A stretch of DNA of 27,357 nt from Pseudomonadota bacterium (GTDB lineage Bacteria > Pseudomonadota > Alphaproteobacteria > Acetobacterales > Acetobacteraceae): assembly GCA_021845835.1 (NCBI GenBank), contig JAJZVE010000003.1:1-27357 (forward strand). Direction: 5' to 3'. Below the pieces are notes generated by a model. It did no database searches. It was not told the origin of the DNA and saw only the letters and a program-made list of their open reading frames with translations. Position numbers and translations under genes: made by a program. This document shows, in pieces, positions 1-8,494 of the stretch; within the stretch, counting starts at the first letter, position 1; each line of letters begins with the position of its first letter.

Positions 1-1079
1 AGGACTACAAGCGCTCGGCGGACAAGCAGCGGCTGTTCGCGGACTTCCGGGCCGGGCGTGTGCGGGTGCTGATCGGCTCGTCGGACACGATGGGCACCGG
101 GGTCAACGTGCAGCAGCGGCTGGCGGCGCTCCATCATCTCGACGTGCCGTGGCTGCCGAGCCAGATCGAGCAGCGTGAGGGCCGCATCGAGCGGCAGGGC
201 AACCAGCACGCCGAGATCGACATCTACGCCTACGCCACGCTCGGCTCGATGGACGCCACGATGTGGCAGAACAACGAGCGCAAGGCGCGGTTCATCGAGG
301 CGGCGCTGTCCGGCGACCGCACGATCCGCCGTCTCGAGGATGCCGGCAGCCAGGCCAACCAGTTCGCCATGGCCAAGGCGATCGCTTCAGGCGACAGCCG
401 GCTGATGCAGAAGGCCGGGCTGGAGAGCGAGATCGCCCGTCTGCAACGCCAGCGCGCCGCCCATCTGGACGACCAGCACGCGGTCCGGCGGCAGATCCGC
501 GACGCCGAGCGCGATCAGGGGCACGCCGAGGGCCGGATCAGCGCGATTACCGCCGACCTCGCGCGGCGGCAACCGACCCGCGGCGACCAGTTCATCATCG
601 ACATCGAGGGAAGGACGATCACGCAGCGCAAGGCAGCCGGCGCCGCGCTGCTGACGAAGGTCCGCCTTGCCGCGCGGGAACGCGCCGCGCGTCGCTGGAC
701 GGTCGGCCGCTTCGGCGGCTTCGACCTGACCTGCGCCGTCCGGCCAGGTCCGCGCGACGCAAGGCTGGAGCCGAGCCTCGCGCTGGAACGGACGGATTTC
801 GTGCAGTCGATCGCCCTCGATGGCGAGACGACCGCGGTCGGGATCATCGCCCGGCTGGAGCACGCCCTCGACCGGATGGAGACCGAGATCGAAGAGCAGC
901 GGCGCCGCGTCGCCGACGCGAAGGCCCGGCTGGCCGGCTACGCGCCGCGCCTGGGTGAGACGTTCCCCTTGCAGGGCGAACTCGACGCCAGGCTCGCCCA
1001 GCTTGCCGAGATCGAGGCGGACCTCGCCCGCACCGAGGGTGTGGTCAACGAGGGCCAGTCGGCGGTAACCTCGGTGTGA
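1..1079 (+). CDS. C-terminal part of a large plasmid/ICE-type SF2 helicase (helicase-methylase family)
   Basis: The reading frame is open from base 3, so the gene starts before the window; 358 residues are visible. Near the start are helicase motif V-like GTGVNVQQRL and motif VI-like QREGRIERQGNQ, the second RecA-lobe signature of SNF2-like SF2 helicases. The rest is charged and largely helical (repeated R/E/Q/A runs), consistent with a coiled-coil tail. Very large proteins combining such a helicase with an N6-DNA methylase-like part are common on alphaproteobacterial plasmids and integrative elements, where they are thought to act in DNA processing or anti-restriction. The methylase part, if present, is outside the window. 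The stop at 1077-1079 is followed by about 100 bp of spacer before the SIR2 island. The helicase assignment is firm; the wider family identity rests on recall. Confidence 0.8.
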   Translation, partial: DYKRSADKQRLFADFRAGRVRVLIGSSDTMGTGVNVQQRLAALHHLDVPWLPSQIEQREGRIERQGNQHAEIDIYAYATLGSMDATMWQNNERKARFIEAALSGDRTIRRLEDAGSQANQFAMAKAIASGDSRLMQKAGLESEIARLQRQRAAHLDDQHAVRRQIRDAERDQGHAEGRISAITADLARRQPTRGDQFIIDIEGRTITQRKAAGAALLTKVRLAARERAARRWTVGRFGGFDLTCAVRPGPRDARLEPSLALERTDFVQSIALDGETTAVGIIARLEHALDRMETEIEEQRRRVADAKARLAGYAPRLGETFPLQGELDARLAQLAEIEADLARTEGVVNEGQSAVTSV

Positions 1080-1133
1080 TGGTCGCCTCCCGACCCAACG
1101 CGGTCGAGCGGAGCCCCGGATTACCTGCTCGGA

Positions 1134-1145
1134 AGCGGACATTCC
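1134..1145. repeat. agcggacattcc repeat, left flank of SIR2 island
   Basis: The 12-mer agcggacattcc lies between the helicase stop and the small ORF of the SIR2 island. The same 12-mer in the same orientation recurs at 5212-5223, just after the SIR2 gene. The two copies therefore bracket the two-gene cassette as direct repeats. They could be recombination scars or simply two dispersed REP-like elements. Confidence 0.5.
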
Positions 1146-1179
1146 CACTCTGCTAAGACGTCTTCCTCTAGAAAGGTTG

Positions 1180-1329
1180 ATGGCCATCGACAAGCCCATA
1201 CCGCCGGTAGTCACCCGGCAAGCCTTCGACGGAATGCAAGCGGAAGTGGGCGACCTCGAAGCCAAAGACACCATCATCCGTCAGGCCAGCACCGCGCTGC
1301 TGGAGCGGGTATTTGCCGGGAGTTCGTGA
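1180..1329 (+). CDS. 49-aa small protein upstream of SIR2 gene
   Basis: The ATG at 1180 follows an AAAGG Shine-Dalgarno-like run (1172-1176) and opens a 49-codon frame ending TGA at 1327-1329. That stop directly abuts the GTG start of the SIR2 gene at 1330, a strong sign of translational coupling. The peptide (MAIDKPIPPVVTRQ...) has a proline-rich start and then an acidic/amphipathic helix-like stretch (AEVGDLEAKDTIIRQASTAL). It has no signal peptide or membrane segment. I recognise no family. By context it could be an accessory, inhibitor or antitoxin-like partner of the SIR2 effector, or a leader peptide setting its translation. It is too short to be certain, but the SD and exact abutment argue for a real gene. 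Confidence 0.55.
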   Translation: MAIDKPIPPVVTRQAFDGMQAEVGDLEAKDTIIRQASTALLERVFAGSS

Positions 1330-4300
1330 GTGCAGTTCACTACCAATGGCCCCGACATCCCAGATGCGCTTTTGCAGGCGCACGAGGAAGGCCGCGTGGT
1401 GTTTTTCTGTGGCGCAGGCATTTCTTATCCAGCCGGCCTTCCGGGCTTCAAGGGACTGGTGGAGAAAATCTACCAGCTAAACGGTACGGCACTTTCGGAC
1501 ATCGAGCGCGAGGCTTTCGAGCGTGGGCAGTTCGACGCTACGCTCGACCTGCTGGAGCGGCGCTTACCGGGGCAACGCTTGACCGTCCGCCACGCACTGG
1601 CACAGGCGCTGAAACCGAAACTGCGTTGTAAAGGCGCCACCGATACACAGGCTGCGCTCTTGCGACTGGCACGCAGCCGTGAGGGCGCGCTACGACTGGT
1701 CACCACCAACTTCGACCGCGTCTTCCACACGGCGGCCAAATGTACAGGTCAGGCGTTTCAGACTTATGCCGCACCCATGCTACCAATCCCGAAGAACAGT
1801 CGCTGGGACGGGGTGGTTTACCTGCACGGTCTGCTGCCCGAAACGACAAATGACACAGCACTGAACCGTCTGGTGGTTACCAGTGGCGATTTTGGCTTGG
1901 CCTATCTGACGGAGCGCTGGGCCGCCCGTTTCGTAAGCGAGCTGTTCCGTAACTATGTCGTCTGCTTCGTCGGTTATAGTATCAACGATCCGGTGCTGCG
2001 CTACATGATGGATGCGCTGGCCGCCGACCGGATGTTGGGCGAAGTTACCCCGCAAGCCTGGGCACTGGGCGATTGCGAGACAGGGCAAGAGTACCGCAAG
2101 GCGATCGAGTGGGAAGCCAAGGGCGTCACGCCTATTCTGTACAACGTAACCACAGGCAGTCACGACCATTCGGCGATGCATCGGACTTTGCAAGCATGGG
2201 CGGACACCTATCGCGATGGCGTACAGGGCAAGGAAGCCATTGTCGTCAAACACGCACTGGCTCGGCCACAGGACAGCACGAAGCAAGACGATTTCGTCGG
2301 CCGGATGTTGTGGGCCTTGTCGGATAAATCCGGCTTGCCAGCCAAACGCTTCGCCGACTTCAATCCCGCACCTTCACTGGACTGGCTGCTGGAGTCCTTC
2401 ACGGATGAACGCTTTGGTCACGGAGACCTGTTACGGTTTGGCGTTCCGCCACGCGACGACGTAGACGCCAAGCTGCGCTTCAGCCTAATTCGGCGGCCTG
2501 CGCCATATGACCACGCACCATCGATGCTGCTGGCCACCGGTGGCATCACCGGCAGTCAGTGGGATGACGTGATGTTTCATCTCGCCCGCTGGCTCGTGCG
2601 GCACCTTAATGATCCGAGACTAGTAATCTGGATCGCACAACGGGGCGGCCATTTGAACGACCGTTGGCTGTGGCTGATTGAAGACAAACTGAATGACTTT
2701 TCATCCAAGGAGCGCGAAGGCAAGACTGCCGAACTGGACGCAATCCGCTCACAGGCACCCAACGCCATTCCCGGCCCCTTGATGCGTACGCTTTGGTGCC
2801 TCCTGCTCAGTGGGCGCGTGAAATCATCCAGTCGCGACCCCGTCCTCTACCGTTGGCTGGGGCGATTGAAACGAGAGCGGTTGACTGCCACTCTGCGCTT
2901 GGAGTTGCGCGAGCTTCTTGCACCCAAAGCGACCTTGAAGAAGCCGTTTCTCTGGAGTGAGGAAGAAGCAAGCGCGGATGAACCCACGCGCTTGCGGCAA
3001 CTGGTGGATTGGGAACTGGTGCTGGCCGCCGATCATGTGGGTTCCACCCTGCGCGAGCTCGGTAGCGAACACTGGACATCTGCCCTGCCGGACCTGCTAG
3101 AGGATTTCCAGCAATTGCTGCGTGATGCGTTGGACTTATTGCGCGAGCTAGGCGAGGACGACGACCGCCGCGACCGATCGCACTGGGATCTGCCATCCAT
3201 TACGCCGCACTGGCAGAACCGGGGCTTCCGTGACTGGGTGATCCTGATCGAGTTGCTGCGTGATGCGTGGCTGGCGGTTCACAGCAGTAACAGTAATCGT
3301 GCCACGCGGATTGCCCAGGCCTGGTTCAAGTTGCCGTACCCCACCTTCAAACGACTGGCCTTGTTTGCCGCCAGCCAAGATGACTGCATCCCGCCCGAAC
3401 AGTGGGTGGATTGGCTGTTGGCTGATGGCGCGTGGTGGTTGTGGTCCACAGATACGGGGCGGGAGGTGTTCAGACTGTTCGTTCTGCAGGGGCGACAGTT
3501 GGCAGAGACTGACCAGGAACGTTTGGAAGCGGCCATCTTGGTCGGCCCGCCGCGCGAGATGTACAGGGATGACCTGGAGCCGGATCAGTGGCAGGCCTTG
3601 GTGTCCCGCTCCGTCTGGCTGCATCTGGCGAAACTGAATGCATCGGGCCTCACTTTGGGAGCATCTGCAGCTGTCGGGCTAACAGAATTGTCTACTGCCA
3701 ACCCGCATTGGCAGGTGGCAGCCAACGAACGTGATGAGTTCTCCCACTGGATGAGTGGGACCAGCGATCCGGACTACGAGGAACGTCGGGACGTTGACGT
3801 TGCCCCGCGAAAGCGGCGTGATCTGGTTCAATGGCTCAAACAGCCGCCGCCCGAACGACGACCATTCTACGAAGATACGTGGCGCGACGTGTGCCGCACC
3901 CGCTTTTTTCACTGCCTGTATGCGCTTTGCGATCTGGCACGGATTGGGGTGTGGCCTGCTGAGCGATGGCGAGAGGCACTGCAGATTTGGGCCGAAGGAG
4001 ACATGGTTTTGCGCTCCTGGCACTACGCCGCTCCGCTGGTGCAAACTATGCCCGATGCCGTAATTCAGGAGACTCTCCATGCGGTTACGGGATGGATGGA
4101 AGCGGCATCCAAGCCGATAAACCGCCACGAGGACATCCTGCTGAGACTGTGTGGTCGCGTGCTGGCGCTGCCGCTGGAAGCGGATGCTGGAATTAGGCGC
4201 AACGGCGAGCCGATTGACCAACCCGTCACCGAGGCCGTCAACCATCCGGTCGGGCATGTCACGCAAGCGCTGATTGATCTGTGGTTGAATCGTGAGCCGA

Positions 4301-5154
4301 ACGACAACGATCTGCTTCCAGCCGACATCGCACCCTTCTTTACGCAAATCTGCGATGTTCGGGTGGATCGGTTCCGCCACGGCCGGGTGCTGCTTGGTTC
4401 GCACTTGATCGCTCTTTTCCGCGTCGATCGCCCCTGGACAGAGCAGCATCTCTTGCCGCTATTCGCCTGGGGCACTCCAGCCGAAGCGAAGGCCGTGTGG
4501 GAGGGATTCCTTTGGTCTCCCCGCCTGTACCAGCCCTTGCTGACGGCCTTCAAACTGCACTTTCTGAAGAGCGCAAACCATTATGTCGAACTTGGCGAGC
4601 ACCGCGAGCAGTTTGCCGCCTTCTTGACGTACGCGGCATTGGGCCCGACCGCAGGCTATTCCGTAGATGAGTTTCGATCCGCGATAGGCGCGTTGCCTCG
4701 AGAAGGGCTGGAACAATCCGCCCAGGCACTCGCCCAGGCGCTTGAAGGTGCCGCCAATCAGCGCGAGGACTACTGGAAAAACCGCGTACAACCGTTCTGG
4801 CAACGGGTCTGGCCCAGGTCCCGCGATCTGGCCAGCCCGCGAATCGCCGAATCCTTAGCCCGGCTAGTCATTGCTGCCGGAGGTGAGTTCCCGGCTGCCG
4901 TGGCCGCTGTGCAGCACTGGTTGCAGCCGATTGAATACCCGGACTACGTCGTAGGTCTGCTCCACAAATCAGGTTTGTGTAGGCGGTTTCCTGCGGGAGC
5001 ATTGCAGTTACTGAGTACCTTTATTGCCGACCAACCGTGGGCGTCGCAGGAGTTGGGTCAATGCTTGGACGAAATCGCGGACGCCGCGCCGAACCTTGCC
5101 CAAGGCGTCCACTACCTGAGGCTTAGAGAGTATTCGCGGCGGCGGGGGATTTAA
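1330..5154 (+). CDS. SIR2-family (DUF4020-type) large protein, probable anti-phage NADase
   Basis: This 1274-aa protein has an N-terminal SIR2-like domain in about the first 280 residues: GAGIS (28-32, NAD-binding), TTNFD (125-129, catalytic-type Asn127), YLHG (164-167, catalytic-type His166) and GYSINDP (215-221). The middle (~300-1080) is Trp/Leu/Arg-rich and looks helical, like a repeat scaffold or sensor. The last ~130 residues (from about PFWQRVWPRSRD to the end LREYSRRRGI) resemble the DUF4020 module that accompanies SIR2 domains. Long SIR2 proteins of this kind are known defence-associated sirtuins that deplete NAD+ on phage infection; that role here is inferred. The start is GTG at 1330, directly after the stop of the 49-aa ORF, with GGGAG at 1319-1323 as SD. 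Base composition is visibly less GC-rich than the flanking backbone, suggesting recent acquisition. Confidence 0.85.
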   Translation: MQFTTNGPDIPDALLQAHEEGRVVFFCGAGISYPAGLPGFKGLVEKIYQLNGTALSDIEREAFERGQFDATLDLLERRLPGQRLTVRHALAQALKPKLRCKGATDTQAALLRLARSREGALRLVTTNFDRVFHTAAKCTGQAFQTYAAPMLPIPKNSRWDGVVYLHGLLPETTNDTALNRLVVTSGDFGLAYLTERWAARFVSELFRNYVVCFVGYSINDPVLRYMMDALAADRMLGEVTPQAWALGDCETGQEYRKAIEWEAKGVTPILYNVTTGSHDHSAMHRTLQAWADTYRDGVQGKEAIVVKHALARPQDSTKQDDFVGRMLWALSDKSGLPAKRFADFNPAPSLDWLLESFTDERFGHGDLLRFGVPPRDDVDAKLRFSLIRRPAPYDHAPSMLLATGGITGSQWDDVMFHLARWLVRHLNDPRLVIWIAQRGGHLNDRWLWLIEDKLNDFSSKEREGKTAELDAIRSQAPNAIPGPLMRTLWCLLLSGRVKSSSRDPVLYRWLGRLKRERLTATLRLELRELLAPKATLKKPFLWSEEEASADEPTRLRQLVDWELVLAADHVGSTLRELGSEHWTSALPDLLEDFQQLLRDALDLLRELGEDDDRRDRSHWDLPSITPHWQNRGFRDWVILIELLRDAWLAVHSSNSNRATRIAQAWFKLPYPTFKRLALFAASQDDCIPPEQWVDWLLADGAWWLWSTDTGREVFRLFVLQGRQLAETDQERLEAAILVGPPREMYRDDLEPDQWQALVSRSVWLHLAKLNASGLTLGASAAVGLTELSTANPHWQVAANERDEFSHWMSGTSDPDYEERRDVDVAPRKRRDLVQWLKQPPPERRPFYEDTWRDVCRTRFFHCLYALCDLARIGVWPAERWREALQIWAEGDMVLRSWHYAAPLVQTMPDAVIQETLHAVTGWMEAASKPINRHEDILLRLCGRVLALPLEADAGIRRNGEPIDQPVTEAVNHPVGHVTQALIDLWLNREPNDNDLLPADIAPFFTQICDVRVDRFRHGRVLLGSHLIALFRVDRPWTEQHLLPLFAWGTPAEAKAVWEGFLWSPRLYQPLLTAFKLHFLKSANHYVELGEHREQFAAFLTYAALGPTAGYSVDEFRSAIGALPREGLEQSAQALAQALEGAANQREDYWKNRVQPFWQRVWPRSRDLASPRIAESLARLVIAAGGEFPAAVAAVQHWLQPIEYPDYVVGLLHKSGLCRRFPAGALQLLSTFIADQPWASQELGQCLDEIADAAPNLAQGVHYLRLREYSRRRGI

Positions 5155-5180
5155 GTTGGCGGCCGAAGGTCGCGAGCGAC

Positions 5181-5223
5181 GAATGTCCACTTCAGACCGC
5201 CATAGCCGTAGAGCGGACATTCC
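5181..5223. repeat. REP-like palindrome after SIR2 gene
   Basis: gaatgtccact (5181-5191) and agcggacattc (5212-5222) form an imperfect inverted repeat with one mismatch and a ~20-nt loop, 26 bp after the SIR2 stop. The right arm is the 12-mer also found at 1134-1145. It could act as a bidirectional terminator or mRNA-end hairpin, or be a dispersed palindromic element. There is no U-tract. Confidence 0.5.
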
Positions 5224-5230
5224 GCTTCCC

Positions 5231-5559
5231 ACCCTTTCCAGGCACTCGAACTGAGCCGCCCAGGAAGGGTGCCTGCACGGATCCGGCCTTTCCGGCAGCT
5301 TCCCCGCCCCGCGCGTTTGCCCACGCCACCCTGGCCGCATCAGCCGGAAACCAGGAAGCGGGACGGAGATCAGCAAGGAGGAGATGGAAAGAGGACAGAA
5401 CTCAGGAAATGGCTGCCGCATCGCCGGCCGCCGCCGCAAGGGAGCGGCCTCCGGCCTCACGCTACGCGCGCCCTTGCCCCGTCGGTCCGGGATGCGCCGC
5501 GCGGGAGGGGTCTTCCCGAAACACAGGGAGGATGAAACCCCAACCAACAGGAGCCGGTC
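5231..5559. other. Gene-free leader of the ParB-like gene
   Basis: About 330 bp between the SIR2-flanking palindrome and the ParB-like start. I see no convincing ORF, tRNA or strong hairpin. The purine-rich stretch around 5370-5400 (caaggaggagatggaaagagg) looks like a ribosome-binding site, but the ATG behind it opens only a short, atypical frame. The promoter of the ParB-like gene is presumably here, but no clear -35/-10 pair stands out. Confidence 0.4.
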
Positions 5560-7230
5560 ATGGCCGAACTTCGCAGCATCGATCCCCGTATCCTCCAATT
5601 CAATCCGAACAACCCCCGCCGCTCACCGGTGCCGCCGGCGATGGACGAACAGCTCCTCGCCTCGATCCGGGCGGTAGGCATCATCCAGCCGCCGTGCGTC
5701 ACCACGGCGGACGGCGGGCTGATGATCGTCGTCGGCAACCGCCGGGTGAAGGCCGCGATCGCGGCCGGACTGGAGGCGATCACCGTGATGGTATGCGACG
5801 CCGACGAGGCCGCCGATGCGATGCGCGCGGTCGCCGAGAACCTGATCCGCGCCTCGATGTCGAGCGTCGATATCTGGCGCGCGATCGAGCGGCTCGAAGC
5901 CCAGGGCTGGAACGAGCAAGCCATCGGCGACGCGCTCGCCTTGCCGCCGCGTACCGTGCGCCGCCTCAAGCTGCTGGCGCGGCTGCATCCGCCCATGCTC
6001 GATGTGATGGCGCTCGGCAGCATGCCGAACGAGGAGCAGTTGCGCACGATCGCCGCCGCGACGCGTGAGGAACAGGCCCAGGTATGGAAGAAGCACAGGC
6101 CGAAGAAGGGTCAAACCGAGATCGCCTGGTATGAGGTCGCCCGGGCGCTCGCCAAGCGCCGCATGCCAGCCTCGGCCGCCAAATTCGGCGACGATCTGGC
6201 GAAGGCCTACGGCATCGTCTGGGAGGACGATTTGTTCGCCCCGCCGGGCGAGGACAGCCGCACCACCACCAACGTCGAAGGGTTCTTCGGCGCCCAGCAG
6301 GAGTGGCTGGCGAATCACCTGCCGGAGCGCGGCACGCTGCTGACGGTCGACGATTACGGCCGCGGCCAGCTGCCGAAGAAAGCCGAACGTGTCTGGGGTA
6401 AACCCGGCGGGACCGATCTGGTCGGGCACTACATCGACGCCCGCAGCGGCGAGATCCAAACCATCGCCTATCGGCTGCCCGAGACGAAGAAGGCGGGCAA
6501 GCCCGCGGGCCACGACAGAACCGCGACCGACGCGGCGGGCGGCGGCGGTCCGGATGACGATGCCATGCCGACGGCGCGGGCCCGGCCGGCGGTGACGCAG
6601 AAGGGCACCGCCATGATCGGCGACCTGCGCACCGACGCGCTGCACCAGGCGCTCGCCGACACGCCGATCGAGGACGATACCTTGCTCGGGCTGCTGGTGC
6701 TCGCCTTCGGCGGCGACAATGTGACCGTGGATAGCGGCAGCGGCCTGAGCGGAGGCGACCGACAGGCGGTCTGCCGCACGATCACCGAAGGCGGCGTGCT
6801 GACGGCCGACCTCGACCTGCTGCGCCACGCCGCGCGCCGAATGCTGACCGGCGTGCTGTCCTGCCGGGAGAACCGCTCGCAGAGTGGCCCGTTCGCGCGG
6901 ATCGCCGGCGAGGCGATCGGCGCCGCGCAGCGGCTGCCGAACATGGCGACGGAGGAATTCCTGTCGTGCCTGTCACGCGATGCGCTGGAGACCGCCGCCA
7001 GGACGGCGGGCGTGCGTGTCGAACCCCGCGCCAAGGACACGCGGGCACGCATGATCGCCCACTTCAAGGACGGTGCCTTCGTCTATCCGGGCGCGCTCTT
7101 CCAGCTCACCCCGGAGGAGCTGACCACGGCGGCGGAGCCCCGGCAGGGCTGCTCCGGTGCCGGCTGGGTCGGCCCGGTGACCAGCGATGACGGCGAAGAC
7201 GAGGCCGGTTTCGAGCGCGAGGCCGCCTGA
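5560..7230 (+). CDS. ParB/Spo0J-like protein, long plasmid-backbone form
   Basis: This 556-aa protein starts at ATG 5560 behind caggag (5548-5553). Residues ~1-100 are a ParB N-terminal (ParB/Srx-type) domain: NNPRRSP, ASIRAVGIIQPP, then VGNRRVKAAIAAG in place of the usual GERR box, and AENLIRASMSSVDIWRAIERL. A helix-turn-helix-like segment follows (NEQAIGDALALPPRTVRRLKLL, about 127-148). After residue ~320 is a low-complexity Ala/Gly/Asp linker, then a C-terminal domain of ~200 residues I do not recognise. Canonical ParB is ~300 aa, so this is the long accessory form carried by alphaproteobacterial plasmids/ICEs. No ParA partner is adjacent, so a direct partition role is uncertain; a DNA-binding regulator or nuclease-like role is possible. 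Confidence 0.8.
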   Translation: MAELRSIDPRILQFNPNNPRRSPVPPAMDEQLLASIRAVGIIQPPCVTTADGGLMIVVGNRRVKAAIAAGLEAITVMVCDADEAADAMRAVAENLIRASMSSVDIWRAIERLEAQGWNEQAIGDALALPPRTVRRLKLLARLHPPMLDVMALGSMPNEEQLRTIAAATREEQAQVWKKHRPKKGQTEIAWYEVARALAKRRMPASAAKFGDDLAKAYGIVWEDDLFAPPGEDSRTTTNVEGFFGAQQEWLANHLPERGTLLTVDDYGRGQLPKKAERVWGKPGGTDLVGHYIDARSGEIQTIAYRLPETKKAGKPAGHDRTATDAAGGGGPDDDAMPTARARPAVTQKGTAMIGDLRTDALHQALADTPIEDDTLLGLLVLAFGGDNVTVDSGSGLSGGDRQAVCRTITEGGVLTADLDLLRHAARRMLTGVLSCRENRSQSGPFARIAGEAIGAAQRLPNMATEEFLSCLSRDALETAARTAGVRVEPRAKDTRARMIAHFKDGAFVYPGALFQLTPEELTTAAEPRQGCSGAGWVGPVTSDDGEDEAGFEREAA

Positions 7231-7849
7231 CCTCGCGGCCCTGCGCCGGCACGGGCGGGTCGTGGCGATCGGTGCGTGTCCACCCGCCCGCCATCCGGTG
7301 CGACGTCAACAGGGCGGACAGGCGGAGCACGGCAATCCGGTGATGCCGCGCGGTTGGTTTGCAAGCCCGCCTCTCGCTCATCCCCAACCTCCGCTCACGG
7401 GCTCCCCGATCGCGCCGGCGACCGTCGAACGTGGGGCGGCCAAGGCGAGGGGGGCGGTATCGGCGGCATGACCCCGGGCAGGCAACCAAGCCCATCGGTG
7501 CGACTGTTCCGCCGCCCCGGGCGGGAAGCTGTGGGGCAGCGCGGTTCAGGGGGGAGGCACGGCACGTCGACCCTTTCCCGCCGCGGGGGGAGAGCCGGTG
7601 TACCGTGTCGGGCGTCACCCCCTCGGATGCGTGCGGTTTGGGCCGGTCGTCACTCGCTGCAAGCCCCGCTTCGCCGGCGGCGAAGCGCCTGCGGTTCGGC
7701 CGGCACCGGGTCGCTGCGCTCCCGCACCACTGCCGTCCTCAGGGCTTTCCGCTCGCGCCTGGGCCCGGCCCCAGGAAACCGCACCCGAGGGGGCGGACGC
7801 CGGCACAGCGCCGGCGGAACCCCGCGGGCAGAGCGAAAGGATCGATACC
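7231..7849. other. 620-bp GC-rich intergenic region
   Basis: Open frames cross this stretch in several phases, but none has a credible start or protein-like composition (Arg/Pro/Gly-rich shadows only). The one clear structure is a perfect 9-bp inverted repeat at 7667-7687. Spacers of this kind between backbone genes may carry small RNAs or replication/partition sites, but nothing here proves one. Confidence 0.4.
7667..7687. repeat. Perfect inverted repeat cgcttcgcc-ggc-ggcgaagcg
   Basis: Two perfect 9-bp arms separated by 3 bases, about 165 bp upstream of the 200-aa protein. It is too far from any stop codon to be a simple terminator of the ParB-like gene (436 bp). It could be a protein-binding palindrome or the stem of an RNA. 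Confidence 0.45.
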
Positions 7850-8452
7850 ATGACCCGGAAATCCCCCCAGACCCCCGCGAAGACCGCCACCCCGCCCCGC
7901 GGCCGGTCGGCCCGCCAGTCCCTCACTTTCGAGCTGGTCGCCCGCCTCGCGCCGCATCAAGGTCTGGCCGACAACCTCGTCCGTACCTTCGGCCTCGACC
8001 CCGTCGACTACGACGGCATCCGTGACGCGACCGGGGAGCACGTCGCCGCGACCGCCAAGGCGTTCGGGACGGCGCTGAACGAGAAGGCCCTACAAATCCA
8101 CCTGCAACGGATCACCGGCGCCTTCGTCAGCTCCGCCTTCGGGGCCGCGCAGTTCTACGGCACCAAGAAGTCGGCCGCGATGGAACTCACCAGCAAGCTG
8201 CTCAACGATGACCGGGACGAGGACCGTGACGGTCCGGCCGGCTTCGAGAGCAAGGCCGAGCGCGCCCGGCTGTTCGCCGCCGAGATGGCGCTGCAGTCGT
8301 TCGCCCTGCTGGCCGCCGCCGAGGGAGCGCTCGCCGCCTACGCCGACATCACCGGCGAGGACTGGAAGCCCTACGAGGCGCCCCTGGCCCCGGCGGCCAG
8401 CGTTTCTCGCAAATCCGCCGCCGTCGAGATGGCCGCCTTCGAGATGGCCTGA
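7850..8452 (+). CDS. Conserved-looking plasmid/ICE backbone protein, unknown function (200 aa)
   Basis: ATG 7850 is chosen because gaaagg (7835-7840) is a good SD at normal spacing and protein-like composition begins there; the frame upstream is Arg/Pro-rich shadow. The 200-aa product has a basic, Pro/Thr-rich N-terminus (1-25) and then an Ala-rich, largely helical body (SLTFELVARLAPHQG, NLVRTFGLDPVDYDG, GAFVSSAFGAAQFYG). I see no signal peptide, membrane segment or known catalytic motif. The gene is flanked by the ParB-like and DUF736 genes, a grouping typical of alphaproteobacterial conjugative-element backbones, so a role in element maintenance or transfer is likely but unproven. A GC-rich hairpin (8461-8494) follows the stop by 8 bp. 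Confidence 0.75.
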   Translation: MTRKSPQTPAKTATPPRGRSARQSLTFELVARLAPHQGLADNLVRTFGLDPVDYDGIRDATGEHVAATAKAFGTALNEKALQIHLQRITGAFVSSAFGAAQFYGTKKSAAMELTSKLLNDDRDEDRDGPAGFESKAERARLFAAEMALQSFALLAAAEGALAAYADITGEDWKPYEAPLAPAASVSRKSAAVEMAAFEMA

Positions 8453-8460
8453 CCAACCAC

Positions 8461-8494
8461 GGCGGGGGCGGAGCCTCATGGTTCCGCCCCCGCC
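8461..8494 (+). terminator. Strong GC hairpin after the 200-aa gene
   Basis: ggcgggggcggagcc and ggttccgcccccgcc form a 15-bp stem (one G-U) with a 4-nt loop, 8 bp after the stop. There is no U-tract, so it may stabilise the mRNA end or pause polymerase rather than being a classical intrinsic terminator. Confidence 0.6.

Noticed and set aside
387..1277. Long antisense frame over the helicase tail (296 codons)
   Set aside because: GC-rich shadow of the helicase gene; it lacks an SD and shows no family signature.
5623..6828. 401-codon antisense frame over the ParB-like gene
   Set aside because: Mirror of the real codon pattern in high-GC DNA, with no recognisable domain.
7598..7849. Longer N-terminus for the 200-aa protein
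   Set aside because: The extra 84 residues are Arg/Pro/Gly-rich shadow; the ATG at 7850 has a proper SD.
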